The notes beneath the pieces are model-generated. The model saw only the letters and a program-made list of their open reading frames with translations. It did no database searches and was not told where the DNA came from. 64,000 bases of DNA. It comes from Streptomyces roseicoloratus. Its GTDB lineage: Bacteria; Actinomycetota; Actinomycetes; Streptomycetales; Streptomycetaceae. Both the position numbers and the translations under genes were made by a program. The DNA is taken from assembly GCF_004117935.1 (NCBI RefSeq), contig NZ_SDOY01000170.1:185701-249700 (forward strand), given 5' to 3'. Position 1 is the first letter of the stretch. The number at the start of each line of letters is the position of its first letter. Positions 47,083 to 58,000 of the stretch are shown piece by piece.

Positions 47083-48666
47083 ATGGCGACGACCGAGAAA
47101 CACAGCGCACCAGCAGAGGAGAGGGCCGACCAGCCGCGCAGCGTCCGCGTCGTCCTGCTCGCCCTCATGATCGCGATGCTGCTCGCGATGCTGGACAACA
47201 TGATCATCGGTACCGCGATGCCGACGATCGTCGGCGAGCTCGGAGGTCTGGAGCACCTCTCCTGGGTCGTCACCGCCTACACCCTGGCCACCGCCGCCTC
47301 CACCCCCATCTGGGGCAAGCTCGGCGACATGTTCGGACGCAAGGGCGTCTTCCTGACGTCGATCGTGATCTTCCTGATCGGCTCGGCGCTCAGCGGCATG
47401 GCCCAGGACATGGGCCAGCTCATCGGCTTCCGCGCCGTCCAGGGCCTGGGCGCCGGCGGTCTGATGGTCGGCGTCATGGCGATCATCGGCGACCTCATCC
47501 CGCCGCGGGACCGCGGCAAGTACCAGGGCATGATGGCCGGCATCATGGCGCTCGCCATGATCGGCGGACCGCTGGTCGGCGGCACCATCACCGACCACTG
47601 GGGCTGGCGCTGGTCCTTCTACATCAACCTGCCGCTCGGCGCCGTCGCGCTCGCGATGCTCGCCACCGTGCTCCACCTGCCGAGGAAGGAGCGCGCGGCC
47701 GGCACCCGGATCGACTTCGCCGGTGCGGTCCTCCTGACCGTCGGCATCACCGCGATCGTCCTCGTCACCACCTGGGGCGGCACCGAGTACGCCTGGGGTT
47801 CGCTCAACATCATCGGCCTCTCGGTCGCCGGCGTCGCGGCCCTCGCGGCCTTCCTCTTCGTCGAGACCCGCGCGAGCGACCCGATCATGCCGCTGCACAT
47901 CTTCCGCAGCCGCAACTTCACGCTGATGTCCGTGATCGGCTTCCTCACCGGCTTCGTGATGTTCGGCGCGGTGCTCTTCCTGCCGCTGTTCCAGCAGTCC
48001 GTGCAGGGCGCCTCCGCCACCAACTCCGGCCTGCTGCTCCTGCCGATGCTGCTGTCGATGATGGTCGTGTCGATGATCGCCGGCCGGGTCACCACCAGCA
48101 GCGGCAAGTACAAGATCTTCCCGATCGTCGGCGGCGCGTTCATGACGGCCGGCCTGTACCTGCTGTCCACGATGGACACCGACACCACGCGGTTCGCGTC
48201 GGGCGTCTACATGGCCGTGCTCGGCGCCGGCATGGGCTTCCTGATGCAGATCACGATGCTCGTCGCGCAGAACAGCGTCGAGATGAAGGACATGGGCGTC
48301 GCCTCGTCCTCGACCACCCTGTTCCGGACCCTCGGCTCGTCCTTCGGCGTCGCGATCATGGGCGCCCTGTTCAACCACCAGGTCCAGAACGAGATGGCCG
48401 CCCGCGGCAGCGGCGCCGCGACCGCGCGGTCGGCCCAGCTGGACGCCGCGAGCCTGGCGAAGCTGCCGGAGGCACTCCGCGAGGCCTACCAGCACGCGGT
48501 CGCCGCGGGCACCCACTCGGCCTTCCTGGTCGGCGCGTCCGTGTCCGTCCTCGGTTTCGTCCTCGCCTTCTTCGTCAAGGAGGTCGCCCTGCGCGGCACT
48601 GGCCTCCCGAAGAAGGACGAGGCGCCCGGCGCGGGCGCTGAGCCGAAGACCGTCGAGACGGTCTGA
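47083..48666 (+). CDS. MFS drug efflux transporter, DHA2 (14-TM, EmrB/QacA) family
   Basis: A 527-residue inner-membrane proton-driven exporter. The first helix MLLAMLDNMIIGTAMPTIVG contains the DHA2 motif D1 (LDnmIIgtAmP), motif A is WGKLGDMFGRKGVFL, and motif C-like GPLVGGTI follows. About 14 helices are seen. The C-terminal tail is charged. It is regulated by the divergent TetR protein and ends at a perfect hairpin terminator. Confidence 0.93.
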   Translation: MATTEKHSAPAEERADQPRSVRVVLLALMIAMLLAMLDNMIIGTAMPTIVGELGGLEHLSWVVTAYTLATAASTPIWGKLGDMFGRKGVFLTSIVIFLIGSALSGMAQDMGQLIGFRAVQGLGAGGLMVGVMAIIGDLIPPRDRGKYQGMMAGIMALAMIGGPLVGGTITDHWGWRWSFYINLPLGAVALAMLATVLHLPRKERAAGTRIDFAGAVLLTVGITAIVLVTTWGGTEYAWGSLNIIGLSVAGVAALAAFLFVETRASDPIMPLHIFRSRNFTLMSVIGFLTGFVMFGAVLFLPLFQQSVQGASATNSGLLLLPMLLSMMVVSMIAGRVTTSSGKYKIFPIVGGAFMTAGLYLLSTMDTDTTRFASGVYMAVLGAGMGFLMQITMLVAQNSVEMKDMGVASSSTTLFRTLGSSFGVAIMGALFNHQVQNEMAARGSGAATARSAQLDAASLAKLPEALREAYQHAVAAGTHSAFLVGASVSVLGFVLAFFVKEVALRGTGLPKKDEAPGAGAEPKTVETV

Positions 48667-48711
48667 GGCACACCCGGCGAACCTGCTTTCGCGATACGGG
48701 AAACGGGCGGG

Positions 48712-48747
48712 GAACGGGCGGCACCGTGATCACGGTGCCGCCCGTTC
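48712..48747 (+). terminator. Terminator after the MFS gene
   Basis: A perfect 36-base palindrome (18-base arms, centre GTGATCAC) starts 46 bases after the stop codon and is followed by CTCCTGC, with no U-run. Confidence 0.85.
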
Positions 48748-49215
48748 CTCCTGCTCAGCCCGCCGGTCGGGTCCGGGCGCGGTGAGGGCGCATACGAGAA
48801 CGCGCCCCGAGGTGAGATTGCCGATACCGCCGCTGAGCCCTCGGTTCCGGATCTCGCGGGGGCAAGCGGAAGCCAGGGGAATCCGGGACGGAAAAGGCCT
48901 GGTCCGGGCCCGGTGGTCCGTCCACGAGCCCGCCGCTCGATTCCGGTCGAGGCGTGAATCGACAGCGCGGGGGTGTTCCAGGGGCGTGCTACCGTCCAAG
49001 CCGGATCAAGCAATGAGATCTTCAGATCGTATGAATGGCTCGCGCGGCACTCTTCCTGTCTGAGTGGCCGCTTGCTTGTTTTTACCGGCCGTCAGGATCT
49101 TCAAGGGGTGGGGGCAATTTCCGCGATCACGAGGCATTCCGTCATACCCGCACAGGGTGTACGGCACGAGGAGACCGCGAAGCCGGTTCGATGGTCGCGT
49201 GAGACGCCGTGGGCC
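48748..49215. other. Upstream region of the acyltransferase gene, no gene seen
   Basis: GC content drops from about 48960 on. GTGCTACCGTCC near 48985-48997 contains a TACCGT -10-like hexamer, and an inverted GGCCG/CGGCC pair surrounds a T-rich stretch near 49069-49090. A GTG at 49108 is in frame with the acyltransferase and could be its real start, but it lacks a spaced ribosome binding site. Confidence 0.45.
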
Positions 49216-50307
49216 ATGCCCCTGGGCGGCACCCGCGTCGACTCGCTCACCGGACTGCGGTGGTTCGCCGCCTTCGGCGTCTTCCTCTTTCACGCCCGCG
49301 GGTACCTCAAGGAATCGACGAGCGCCTTCGAGATCACGGCCATCGGCTACGAAGGCGTGCCCTTCTTTTTTGTTCTGTCCGGATTCGTCATGACCTGGGT
49401 GGCCCGTCCCTCGGACACGCCCCTCCAGTACTACTGGCGGCGCTTCGCGCGCATCTGGCCCCTGCTCGCCGTGACCACGGCCGCGACGGTCGCGCTGATG
49501 GCCTGGTGGTGGCACACCCCGGTCTCCAAGGCGGACATCGTCTGGACGCTCACCTTCGCCCAGGCGTGGAGCACCGAGCACTTCATGACGATGAACATCG
49601 TCACCTGGACGCTGGCGGTCGAGGCGTTCTTCTACCTGGCCTTTCCGCTGATCCTCCGGGTGCTGCTGCGCCGCTCGTCCGCCCTGCTGGCCGTCCTCGC
49701 CGTCCTGTGTGTGGCCGCCACGGCGAGCACGCGCCTGATCATGGTCGGGCTGGACAAGTCGCCCGAGGTGGAGCGTCTCGTCGTCGCCTCGCCGATAGCC
49801 CTGACCCCGATGTTCCTCCTCGGCGTGTGCGTGGGGCTCCTCGTGCGCCGCGGCTGGCGGCCGCCGTTCGGCGTCGGGGTGGCGACCGCTCTCACTGCCG
49901 GAACGATCCTGCTGTGCTGGCTGTGGATACGTCATCCCCAGGCGCTGCACCCGTACACGGGCACGTTCGGCTTCTTCGACGCGGTCCTCATGCCGGCCTT
50001 CGCCCTCCTGATCGCGACGGCCGCACTGCGCGACGTCCAGGGGTGGCGTTCGATCCTGCGCTCCCGGCTGCTCGTGAAGCTGGGCGAATGGTCCTTCGCC
50101 TACTACCTGTGCCACGTCGTGGTCCTCAAGGTCGTCGCCAAGCTGGGCTACGGCCCCACGACGGGCCTCGCCGCGAACACCATGGCGCTCGCCGTGGCGG
50201 CCGTAGCGGCCCTGGTGGTCGCGGCACTGCTGCACGAGACCGTGGAGAAGCCGGCCGAACGACGCCTCAGGCGCCTGCTGTCGGCGCGTCGTCCGCGCGC
50301 CGTCTGA
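49216..50307 (+). CDS. Acyltransferase family 3 membrane protein
   Basis: A 363-residue protein with ~10 transmembrane helices. The start VDSLTGLRWFAAFGVFLFHARGY holds the family's Arg-...-His pattern (His in FHARG) and VPFFFVLSGFVMTW is the next motif. Such enzymes O-acylate sugars, antibiotics or envelope polymers using cytoplasmic acyl-CoA. No clear ribosome binding site fits ATG 49216. Neighbours (RHS and LamG genes) give no substrate hint. Confidence 0.87.
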   Translation: MPLGGTRVDSLTGLRWFAAFGVFLFHARGYLKESTSAFEITAIGYEGVPFFFVLSGFVMTWVARPSDTPLQYYWRRFARIWPLLAVTTAATVALMAWWWHTPVSKADIVWTLTFAQAWSTEHFMTMNIVTWTLAVEAFFYLAFPLILRVLLRRSSALLAVLAVLCVAATASTRLIMVGLDKSPEVERLVVASPIALTPMFLLGVCVGLLVRRGWRPPFGVGVATALTAGTILLCWLWIRHPQALHPYTGTFGFFDAVLMPAFALLIATAALRDVQGWRSILRSRLLVKLGEWSFAYYLCHVVVLKVVAKLGYGPTTGLAANTMALAVAAVAALVVAALLHETVEKPAERRLRRLLSARRPRAV

Positions 50308-50665
50308 GGGCCCGCACGGAGGGCGTGTCGAATGGTTCAGGTCGCAGCTGCAACGCAGATGACCTGACAAAGTCGCTCACCTTTCCGTTTCTGCTCGTGT
50401 ACGCAGCGTCTTCACGTCGGCGTCGTCAGATGACGTCCGTTCTGGCGCAGCCGCCTTCCTGAGCTGGGCATTTGTCAGTGCGTGCCTCCAAGTGGCGCGG
50501 CTGTGCCTCCGTGAGGTACCGAGCAGTCTGATTCTCGATTTGTTCGGGACTGACACATCTGGGCGATTGATTCCCCTGCCGCGCCTCCCCGGCGCCGCTA
50601 GCGTTCCCGTTCGAATGCGCACACCTTGCGCACATCTTGAGCACACGCGAGCAGGCTGGGGGCCC
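50308..50665. other. Spacer before the LamG/RHS gene pair
   Basis: I see no gene here. The part near 50620-50655 has repeated CTTGCGCACA / CTTGAGCACA words. GC content is lower than in the core genes, fitting an acquired region. Confidence 0.4.
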
Positions 50666-53600
50666 ATGGGGTGGACAAGACGTCGCCGTAGAGCGACGTA
50701 CGGAGCCGTCATCGTGACGGTGTCTGCGGTGATCGCAGGCGGCGTGAGCCTGCCGGCAGCTGCGCAGCATGCCGATGCTGCGCTGTCGGCGGCCGCGGTC
50801 GCCACTGCGGCGGCCATGGGCGAAGCGCCCAGTGAGGAGCTGGCCAGGATCGCTGCCAAGCAGAGCGGACACTCGGTGGAGGTTACGGGCCTCCGGCGAG
50901 AGCGGCGTGACGTCTTTGCCAACGCGGACGGGTCGTTCACCGCACGCGAGTACACCCAGCCTGTTCGAGCCCGCCGCGGCGACAGCTGGGTGCCGGTCGA
51001 CGCCACGCTCGTATCCGACGGCGAGGGGACCTGGTCGCCCGCAGCCGCGACCGTGGACCTGGAGTTTTCCGACGGCGGCAACGGGCCCTTCGCCCGGATG
51101 AGCCGTGTCGGACGCGAGTACGCACTGACCTGGCTGGGTGGGAAACTGCCCAAACCGGCGGTCGAAGGCGACACCGCCACGTACGCGGAGGTGCTGCCCG
51201 GCGTCGACCTCGCCGTCCGGGCCGAGCACGAGGGCTTCTCTCACTTCTTCGTCGTCAAGTCGGCCGAGGCCGCGGCCAACCCCGAGTTGAACGCGCTCGA
51301 GCTGGGCCTCACGACGAAGGGCCTGACGGTCAGCGAAACCCCTGGCGGCGCCATCAAGGCTGTCGACTCCGCAGTCGGGGGCGCCGTGTTCGAGTCGGGC
51401 GGCGCGTCCATGTGGGACTCGCCTGCAGGCCCCTCGGGGCAGGACGCCCTGGCGGCGCGATCGGCAGGGGGTTCCGCTGGTGTCAAGCCTACGCTCGACC
51501 CCTTCGACGGAGGGCGCCGGGCGCCAGTGGGCCTCGACGTGGCCAAGGGCAAGCTGACCCTCAAGCCCGACCTCGCGCTGCTTCGTGGTAAGTCCACGAG
51601 CTATCCGGTCGTCATCGACCCGACCCCGCGCACCACCGGTACGGCCGCCTGGACGTCGGTGATGTCGGGCATGCCGAGCGAGCAGGACTGGAAGTACGCC
51701 GATGACGCGGGCGTGGGCCGCTGCCCGTCCGACCAGACGCCCGCGTCCTGTTCGGGGATCGGCGTGCGACGGCTGCTGTTCAGCTTCCCGATGGGCTTCT
51801 ACAAGGGCAAGCAGATCCTCAGCAGCACGTTCTCCGCGCGCCTGAGGAAGAACTACTGGGACAACAACGCGGCCGAGCCGCTCGACCTCTACCGGATCGG
51901 CGGTGCGAACTACACGGTCACGGAAGACAGCAACTGGTCCAATACGTCGAGTAGTTGGTCCAGTTACCTGATGACCGTAGACAAGTCGATCACGCGGACC
52001 GAGTGTTCGGGGCAGGCCAACCTGCATTTCAGCAACGGCAAGCTTCTCACCGAGACGCGGACGGCCGCCAGCGGCGGCTGGTCGACCATGTCTCTCGGCC
52101 TGAGAGCCAAGGACGAGTCGGCATACAGCGGATGGAAGCGCATCTGCGGCAACACCTACCTGGCGATCACCTACAACACCCCGCCGCTCCAGGTCGCGAA
52201 CGCCGACATGGCATCCGACCCCGGCGGCAAGTGCGTGACGGACCAGGCCAAGGCTCCGTACGTGGGCACCCTGCCGACTCTGCGCGGCCAGGCAAAGGAT
52301 CCCGACCACACGGCGACCTCCAGTGACCCGGTGAGGATGCAGTACCAGGTCTTCTACCGCGACGCCGCCAACGTCGAGAAGAGCTACTACGCCGAGACCG
52401 GCTACAAGTCGCCCAACCCCGGCGTCCTCTACTCTCACACCGTGGCGCCGCGGGCAGTCACCGGTGTCGGAATGTACGACCCGGTGAGGAAGACGGTCTT
52501 CCAGCGGGACACTCCGACTGCGGGTGGCAACACCGGTGAGGTCTCGTTCGACCTGGAGGGCAAGAAGCCCCTGGTCGGAGACTGGAACGGGGACGGCGTC
52601 GACACGCTCGGCAGCTACGACCCGGCGACCCGCACCTTCGCCCTGCGGGACAAGAACGACGAGCCGGCGAACATCACCATGAAGTTCGGCAACACGGGGG
52701 ACATGCCCGTCGTCGGCGACTGGAACGGCGACGGCCGCGACACCATCGGAGTGTGGCGCCCGAGCAGCCACGTCTTCTACCTGAACAACGAGCACACCAA
52801 CAACATCACGGACATCCAGTTCGTGTACGGCGCCGACGGCATGGTGCCGCTGGTGGGAGACTGGAACGGCGATGGTGTCGACACCATCGGCATGTACAGC
52901 GGCGCCGACATCATGTTCTACATCCGCAACTCCAACAGCGGAGGCGGCAACAGCTACGAGATCCGCTATGGCAGCGTCGGTGACCAGCCCGTCGTGGGTG
53001 ACTGGAACGGCGACAGCACCGACAGCATCGGCGTTTGGCGTCCCAGCACCCACGTGTACTACCTGAACAACGAGCACGCGAACAACACCGCGGACCTCGC
53101 CTTCGCTTACGGGGCCGACGGCATGACCGCTCTCAGCGGCACCTGGAAGCCGGGCATCCCGGCGAACAGCGTGATCTCCTGGCAGGCGCGCGCCTTCGAC
53201 GGCGACGCCTGGGGCCCGTGGAGCTCGGCGAACGGCGCGGGGCGCTGCTACGTCCGGTGGGACGCGACGGTTCCCGCTCCGCCAGCCGTGACGGGCAGCC
53301 CGTACACATCCGACAACGAGTGGCACGACGGTATCGGTACGCAGGGCACCTTCACCTTCGACGCCGCTGACGGCGACGTCACCGGTTACCGCTACACCTT
53401 CGACAACGAGACGACCAAGACGGTCGCCACCACCGGTGGCAAGCCGGTCCAGGTCTCGTGGACCCCCAGTTGGCCGGGGCGCCACACTGTGAACGTCGAG
53501 GCGTACGACGCCGCGGGGAAGACGAGCGCGGTGACGAGCTACACCTTCCTGGTCGCCACTGGGCGGGTCGCCCAGTGGAACCTCGGGGATCCGGCCGGCA

Positions 53601-54949
53601 GCTCTGAAGCACGCGACGAGACCGGGAACTACACCGCCCGCTTCGGCACCGGAGTGGCGTTGGAGATGCCCGGGCAGGGCGGCAAGGCCGACCCTGTGGC
53701 GCACTTCGACGGCTCGGCCGAGGCGTACCTGACCACGGCTGATCAGGAGGCCCCCGCAGAGGAAGCCTCCGTCGTCGACACCCTGGCGAGCTTCTCGGTG
53801 AGCGCCTGGGTCAAGCCCGCAGCACTCGACCGTGACATGGCGGTCGTCAGTCAGGACGGGGCCAACGAGGCCGGCTTCGTCCTCGGCTACGACGCCGCCT
53901 CGCACTCCTGGACGTTCACCACACCCGACGGCGACGAGGTGGTCACCTCCCGGTACGCGGCGAAGGTTCCCGTGGGCGAATCGGCCGTCGGCACGTGGGC
54001 GCACCTGACAGGTGTGTTCGACGCCAAGGCCGCAGGTGGACCGCGGCTCCGGCTGTACGTCGACGACGGCGACCCGGCTACCGCGACAGGCACTGCGGAG
54101 ACGGCACGGAGCACCTCGTGGGAGGCGAAGGGCGCCTTCCAGATCGGCCGGGCAAAGGCCGCGGGAGACTACGGCTCCGGCTTCACCGGCGACCTGTCCC
54201 ACATCCGGGTCTACAACCGGCCGGTGGCGACGGACGAGATCGTCGAGTTCCAGACGGTCAAGCCGGCCCGCAAGGCGTACTGGCCATTCGAATCCTTCGG
54301 CACCGGCACGGTTCCCAATATCGAAGGCACCGGCGTCTCGCTCGGCCTCACCGGCGGCACGCCCTACCTCAGGGCTGACGTCAGAGATCCCGCCGCCCTG
54401 TCCGGCAACGGTCACCTCGAGCTCGACGGAACAGATGACTGGGCCTCCACCGACGCTCCCGTGGTGGGCGGCGACAAGAGCTTCACGCTGTCGGCGCGGG
54501 TGAGGCTGACCTCCGCTACATCGACTGCCTCCCAGACGGTGCTGTCACTGCCGGGGCAGAACGCCGACCGGCTCGCCGTCCGCTACGACGGCAAGACCCA
54601 ACGGTGGCAGCTCGCAATCACCGAGAGCGACAGCGCCACAGCCAAGGCGACCGAGGTGGTCGATCACGACGCGCTCCCGTCGGCCGAAGGCAGCGGTAGC
54701 CACCTGACGGTGGTCTACGACGCCGTGGCAGGTCAGATCTCTCTCTACACCGACGGCGGTGACGCCGTGACGACGCGTCTCGAGAGCGGGACCGCCTGGG
54801 CCTCCACCGGGGGCCTGCAGGTGGGGCGTTCGGCGAAGACCGGCCAGTACCTCTCCGGGGCCGTCGACGAGGTTCGTGCCTACTCCGGCGTTCTCTCACC
54901 GACGACCATCGCCATGATCAACGATCTCACTCCGGACACGGGGCTCTAG
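50666..54949 (+). CDS. Secreted LamG and FG-GAP-repeat protein, partner of the RHS protein
   Basis: A 1427-residue secreted protein. The head MGWTRRRRRATYGAVIVTVS is a signal peptide with a twin-Arg-like start, cut near AAAQHADA. A wall-surface type region (~60-330) leads to a DNRLRE-like module (~330-510). Four calcium-type repeats with GDWNGDG motifs follow (~630-830), then two LamG/concanavalin-like folds (~966-1190 and ~1201-1420). This domain set is common just upstream of RHS genes in Streptomyces and may help export or display the toxin. ATG 50666 is chosen because it gives a clean signal peptide. Confidence 0.82.
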   Translation: MGWTRRRRRATYGAVIVTVSAVIAGGVSLPAAAQHADAALSAAAVATAAAMGEAPSEELARIAAKQSGHSVEVTGLRRERRDVFANADGSFTAREYTQPVRARRGDSWVPVDATLVSDGEGTWSPAAATVDLEFSDGGNGPFARMSRVGREYALTWLGGKLPKPAVEGDTATYAEVLPGVDLAVRAEHEGFSHFFVVKSAEAAANPELNALELGLTTKGLTVSETPGGAIKAVDSAVGGAVFESGGASMWDSPAGPSGQDALAARSAGGSAGVKPTLDPFDGGRRAPVGLDVAKGKLTLKPDLALLRGKSTSYPVVIDPTPRTTGTAAWTSVMSGMPSEQDWKYADDAGVGRCPSDQTPASCSGIGVRRLLFSFPMGFYKGKQILSSTFSARLRKNYWDNNAAEPLDLYRIGGANYTVTEDSNWSNTSSSWSSYLMTVDKSITRTECSGQANLHFSNGKLLTETRTAASGGWSTMSLGLRAKDESAYSGWKRICGNTYLAITYNTPPLQVANADMASDPGGKCVTDQAKAPYVGTLPTLRGQAKDPDHTATSSDPVRMQYQVFYRDAANVEKSYYAETGYKSPNPGVLYSHTVAPRAVTGVGMYDPVRKTVFQRDTPTAGGNTGEVSFDLEGKKPLVGDWNGDGVDTLGSYDPATRTFALRDKNDEPANITMKFGNTGDMPVVGDWNGDGRDTIGVWRPSSHVFYLNNEHTNNITDIQFVYGADGMVPLVGDWNGDGVDTIGMYSGADIMFYIRNSNSGGGNSYEIRYGSVGDQPVVGDWNGDSTDSIGVWRPSTHVYYLNNEHANNTADLAFAYGADGMTALSGTWKPGIPANSVISWQARAFDGDAWGPWSSANGAGRCYVRWDATVPAPPAVTGSPYTSDNEWHDGIGTQGTFTFDAADGDVTGYRYTFDNETTKTVATTGGKPVQVSWTPSWPGRHTVNVEAYDAAGKTSAVTSYTFLVATGRVAQWNLGDPAGSSEARDETGNYTARFGTGVALEMPGQGGKADPVAHFDGSAEAYLTTADQEAPAEEASVVDTLASFSVSAWVKPAALDRDMAVVSQDGANEAGFVLGYDAASHSWTFTTPDGDEVVTSRYAAKVPVGESAVGTWAHLTGVFDAKAAGGPRLRLYVDDGDPATATGTAETARSTSWEAKGAFQIGRAKAAGDYGSGFTGDLSHIRVYNRPVATDEIVEFQTVKPARKAYWPFESFGTGTVPNIEGTGVSLGLTGGTPYLRADVRDPAALSGNGHLELDGTDDWASTDAPVVGGDKSFTLSARVRLTSATSTASQTVLSLPGQNADRLAVRYDGKTQRWQLAITESDSATAKATEVVDHDALPSAEGSGSHLTVVYDAVAGQISLYTDGGDAVTTRLESGTAWASTGGLQVGRSAKTGQYLSGAVDEVRAYSGVLSPTTIAMINDLTPDTGL

Positions 54950-55046
54950 AGCTCGGTACGGCCGGGTGGCGCTGCGCAGCGCCACCCGGCCGATGCTCGC
55001 CCCTCCGCCGTCCGGTTTCCCTCGACTTCACCATCGGAGTTCCGTC

Positions 55047-58000
55047 ATGTCCCTACGCGGTCGACCGCTGGGCGCACGCATGCCAAGAAGCGTGTTGTCC
55101 GGAGCGGTCCTCGTCCTGGCGTTCGCCCTCTCGGGCAACATCGCTCAAGCAGCTCCGCCCCCGCCGGAGGCCCACGGGATTCCCGGCTTCGCCGAGAATC
55201 CCGACCCCATCCGTACCGGAAAGGCAGGCAAGGCCAAGCCGCTACCCGCCGACCCGGCCAAGAAGGCTGCGGTCAAGACCCTGGGCAAGGTCTCCTGGCC
55301 CACCGAGGGCACCGCCGAGGTGGCCCTGCCTGCCTCCGCGACCACCCCCGAACGGACAGGTAAAGCCTCCGAGGGCCCCAGGCTCGCGCCGGGGAAGGCG
55401 ACCAGGCCGACGGCCGCCGCGAAAACGCGGGTCGGCGGACTGCCCGTCGCCGTGGCACCCGTGGCGACCGCGAAGGGCCGGTCGGCCGCGCCGGGGAAGG
55501 TGCGGATCCACACGCTCGGACGCGAGGAAGCGGCTCGCTGGGGCGGCGCCGCGATGTTCACCGTCGAACGGGCGGACGCCGGAACGACGGCCGCGCCGGT
55601 GCAGCTGGCCCTCGACTACTCGGCCTTCGCCGAAGGTGCCGGAGGCGCCTACGGCTCCCGGCTCACCCTGGTCCAGCTCCCGGCCTGTGCCGCGACGGCA
55701 GCGCCTGGTGAGAAGGGTTGTGCGTCCATCCCCAACAAGATCACAGCCACCAACGACACCGCGCGGCGCACCGTCCGTTCCGACGTGACCGCCGCCCCGG
55801 CCGGCACCCAGGCGGCCGTCTACGCGCTCACCGCCACCGCCTCGTCGGCGAAGGGCGATTACAAAGCGACGCCGCTCTCTCCCTCGGCGAGCTGGTCGGT
55901 GAGCAATTCCTCAGGCGGCTTCTCGTGGTCGTACCCGTTGCGGATGGTCCCCACGCCCGGTGACATTGCGCCGGACGTCACGATCGGCTACTCGTCCCAG
56001 TCGGCCGACGGCCGTACGGGTGCCACGAACAACCAGGGTTCCTGGATCGGTGAGGGATTCGGCTACGAGCCCGACTACGTCGAGCGGTCGTACAAGTCCT
56101 GTTCCGAGGACGGCCACGCGGGATCGACCGAGCAGTGCTGGGCGTTCGACAACGCCACCGTGATGCTGAACGGACAGTCCTCCACCCTGGTCAAGAACGA
56201 CAAGGACGGCCTTTGGCATTTCGCCGATGACAACGGCGCCAAGATCGAGAAGCTCGACGGCCGCACATACGTCACCGGCAGCGACGACAACGACGGTGAG
56301 TACTGGAAGATCACCACGACGGACGGCACGGAGTACTACTTCGGTCTGAATCGTCTGCCCGGCTGGACTTCCGGCAAGGAGGAGACCAAGTCGGTCTGGA
56401 CCGCGCCCGTCTTCGGTGACGACGTCAACGAGCCGTGCTACAACGCCACGTTCTCCAGTGCTCACTGCAAGCAGGCATGGCGCTGGAACCTCGACTACGT
56501 CAAGGACCGGCACGGCAACGTCAGGTCGTACTTCTACACGCCCGAGACCAACTACTACGCGCTGAACGCCAAGACCGACGTCAACGGCATCGCCTACCAC
56601 CGCGCCGGCTACGTCAAGCGGATCGACTACGGGCAGCGCGACACCAAGGTCTACAGCACCAAGGCGCCGGCTCGCGTCGTGTTCTCGGTCGCGGAGCGCT
56701 GCCTCGACGACGCAAGCTTCGACTGCAACCCCGCCAAGTTCACGACGGCCAACGCCGCACGCTGGCCCGACACACCGGTGGACCGGCACTGCGCCGCCAA
56801 CACCAAGTGCACGCTGGCACAGAGCTCGCAGACCTTCTGGACGACCAAGCGGCTCACCGGCATCACGACCCAGATGAGCACCAGCGCGGTCGCCGGCGAG
56901 TACGCGGACGTCGACGCCTGGAAGTTCACCCACTTCTTCACGGACAACGGCGACTCCACCAAGTCCCTGTGGCTCTCCAAGATCGACCACGAGGGTCGGG
57001 CCGGCGGCAGCACCGCCGCGGTGCCCTCGGTCGAGTTCCAGGGCACGGCGATGATGAACCGGGTCGACAGCGACACTGACAACACCGACCCGTTCTACCG
57101 CTTCCGCCTGACCACTGTCCTGAGCGAGACCGGCTCCCAGCTGGACATCACGTACGCTCCGCGGGAGTGCACCCCCGGCACGCTGCCGAAGCCCGGCGCC
57201 TCGACCAAGCGCTGCTACCCGGTCGTATGGACCCCGCCGGGCAAGTCGGATCCGGAGACGGACTGGTTCCACAAGTACGTCGTCGAGCAGATCACCGACA
57301 CCGACCGCACCGGCAAGAGCGACGATCTGGTCACCCGCTACGCCTACCACGGCGACGCCGGCTGGCGGCGCGCCGAGCCCAACGGGATCACGGACCCGAA
57401 GTACCTGACGTGGAGCCAGTGGCAGGGCTACGGCAAGGTCAGTGTCACCGGCGGCAACGGCCAGACCATGAAGAGCCGCGTCGACTACACGTACCTGCAG
57501 GGCCTCGACGGTGACAAGCTCCCGGGGAGCACGAGCACGCGTACGGAGAAGGTGACCGACTCCACCGGCGTCGAGTACACCGGCCACAAGGAGTTCACCG
57601 GCTTCAAGATCGAGGAGCAGGCCTACGACCTGGCCGTCGGCGGCAAGGTCGTCTCCAAGACCATCACCCAGCCCTGGAAGGCGGAAACCGCCACGCAGAC
57701 CGCGAGCTGGGGCACGACCAAGGCCACCGTCGTCCGTCCGCAGTCGACCCGGGTCCTTCACCGGCAGAGCGACAACACGTGGACACAGACCAAGTCGGTC
57801 TCGACGTACGACACGACGGTGCCCGGCACGCGGCTGAAGACGACCGAAGACCTCGGTGACACGGCGAAGTCGAACGACGAGAAGTGCACCCGCACCTCGT
57901 ACGCCGACGTTCCCGCCCAGAACGTGTACGCGCAGGTCGCCCGTACCGAGACGGTGTCCGTCTCGTGCGGCACCACTCCGGACCGTACGAAGCAGGTCAT

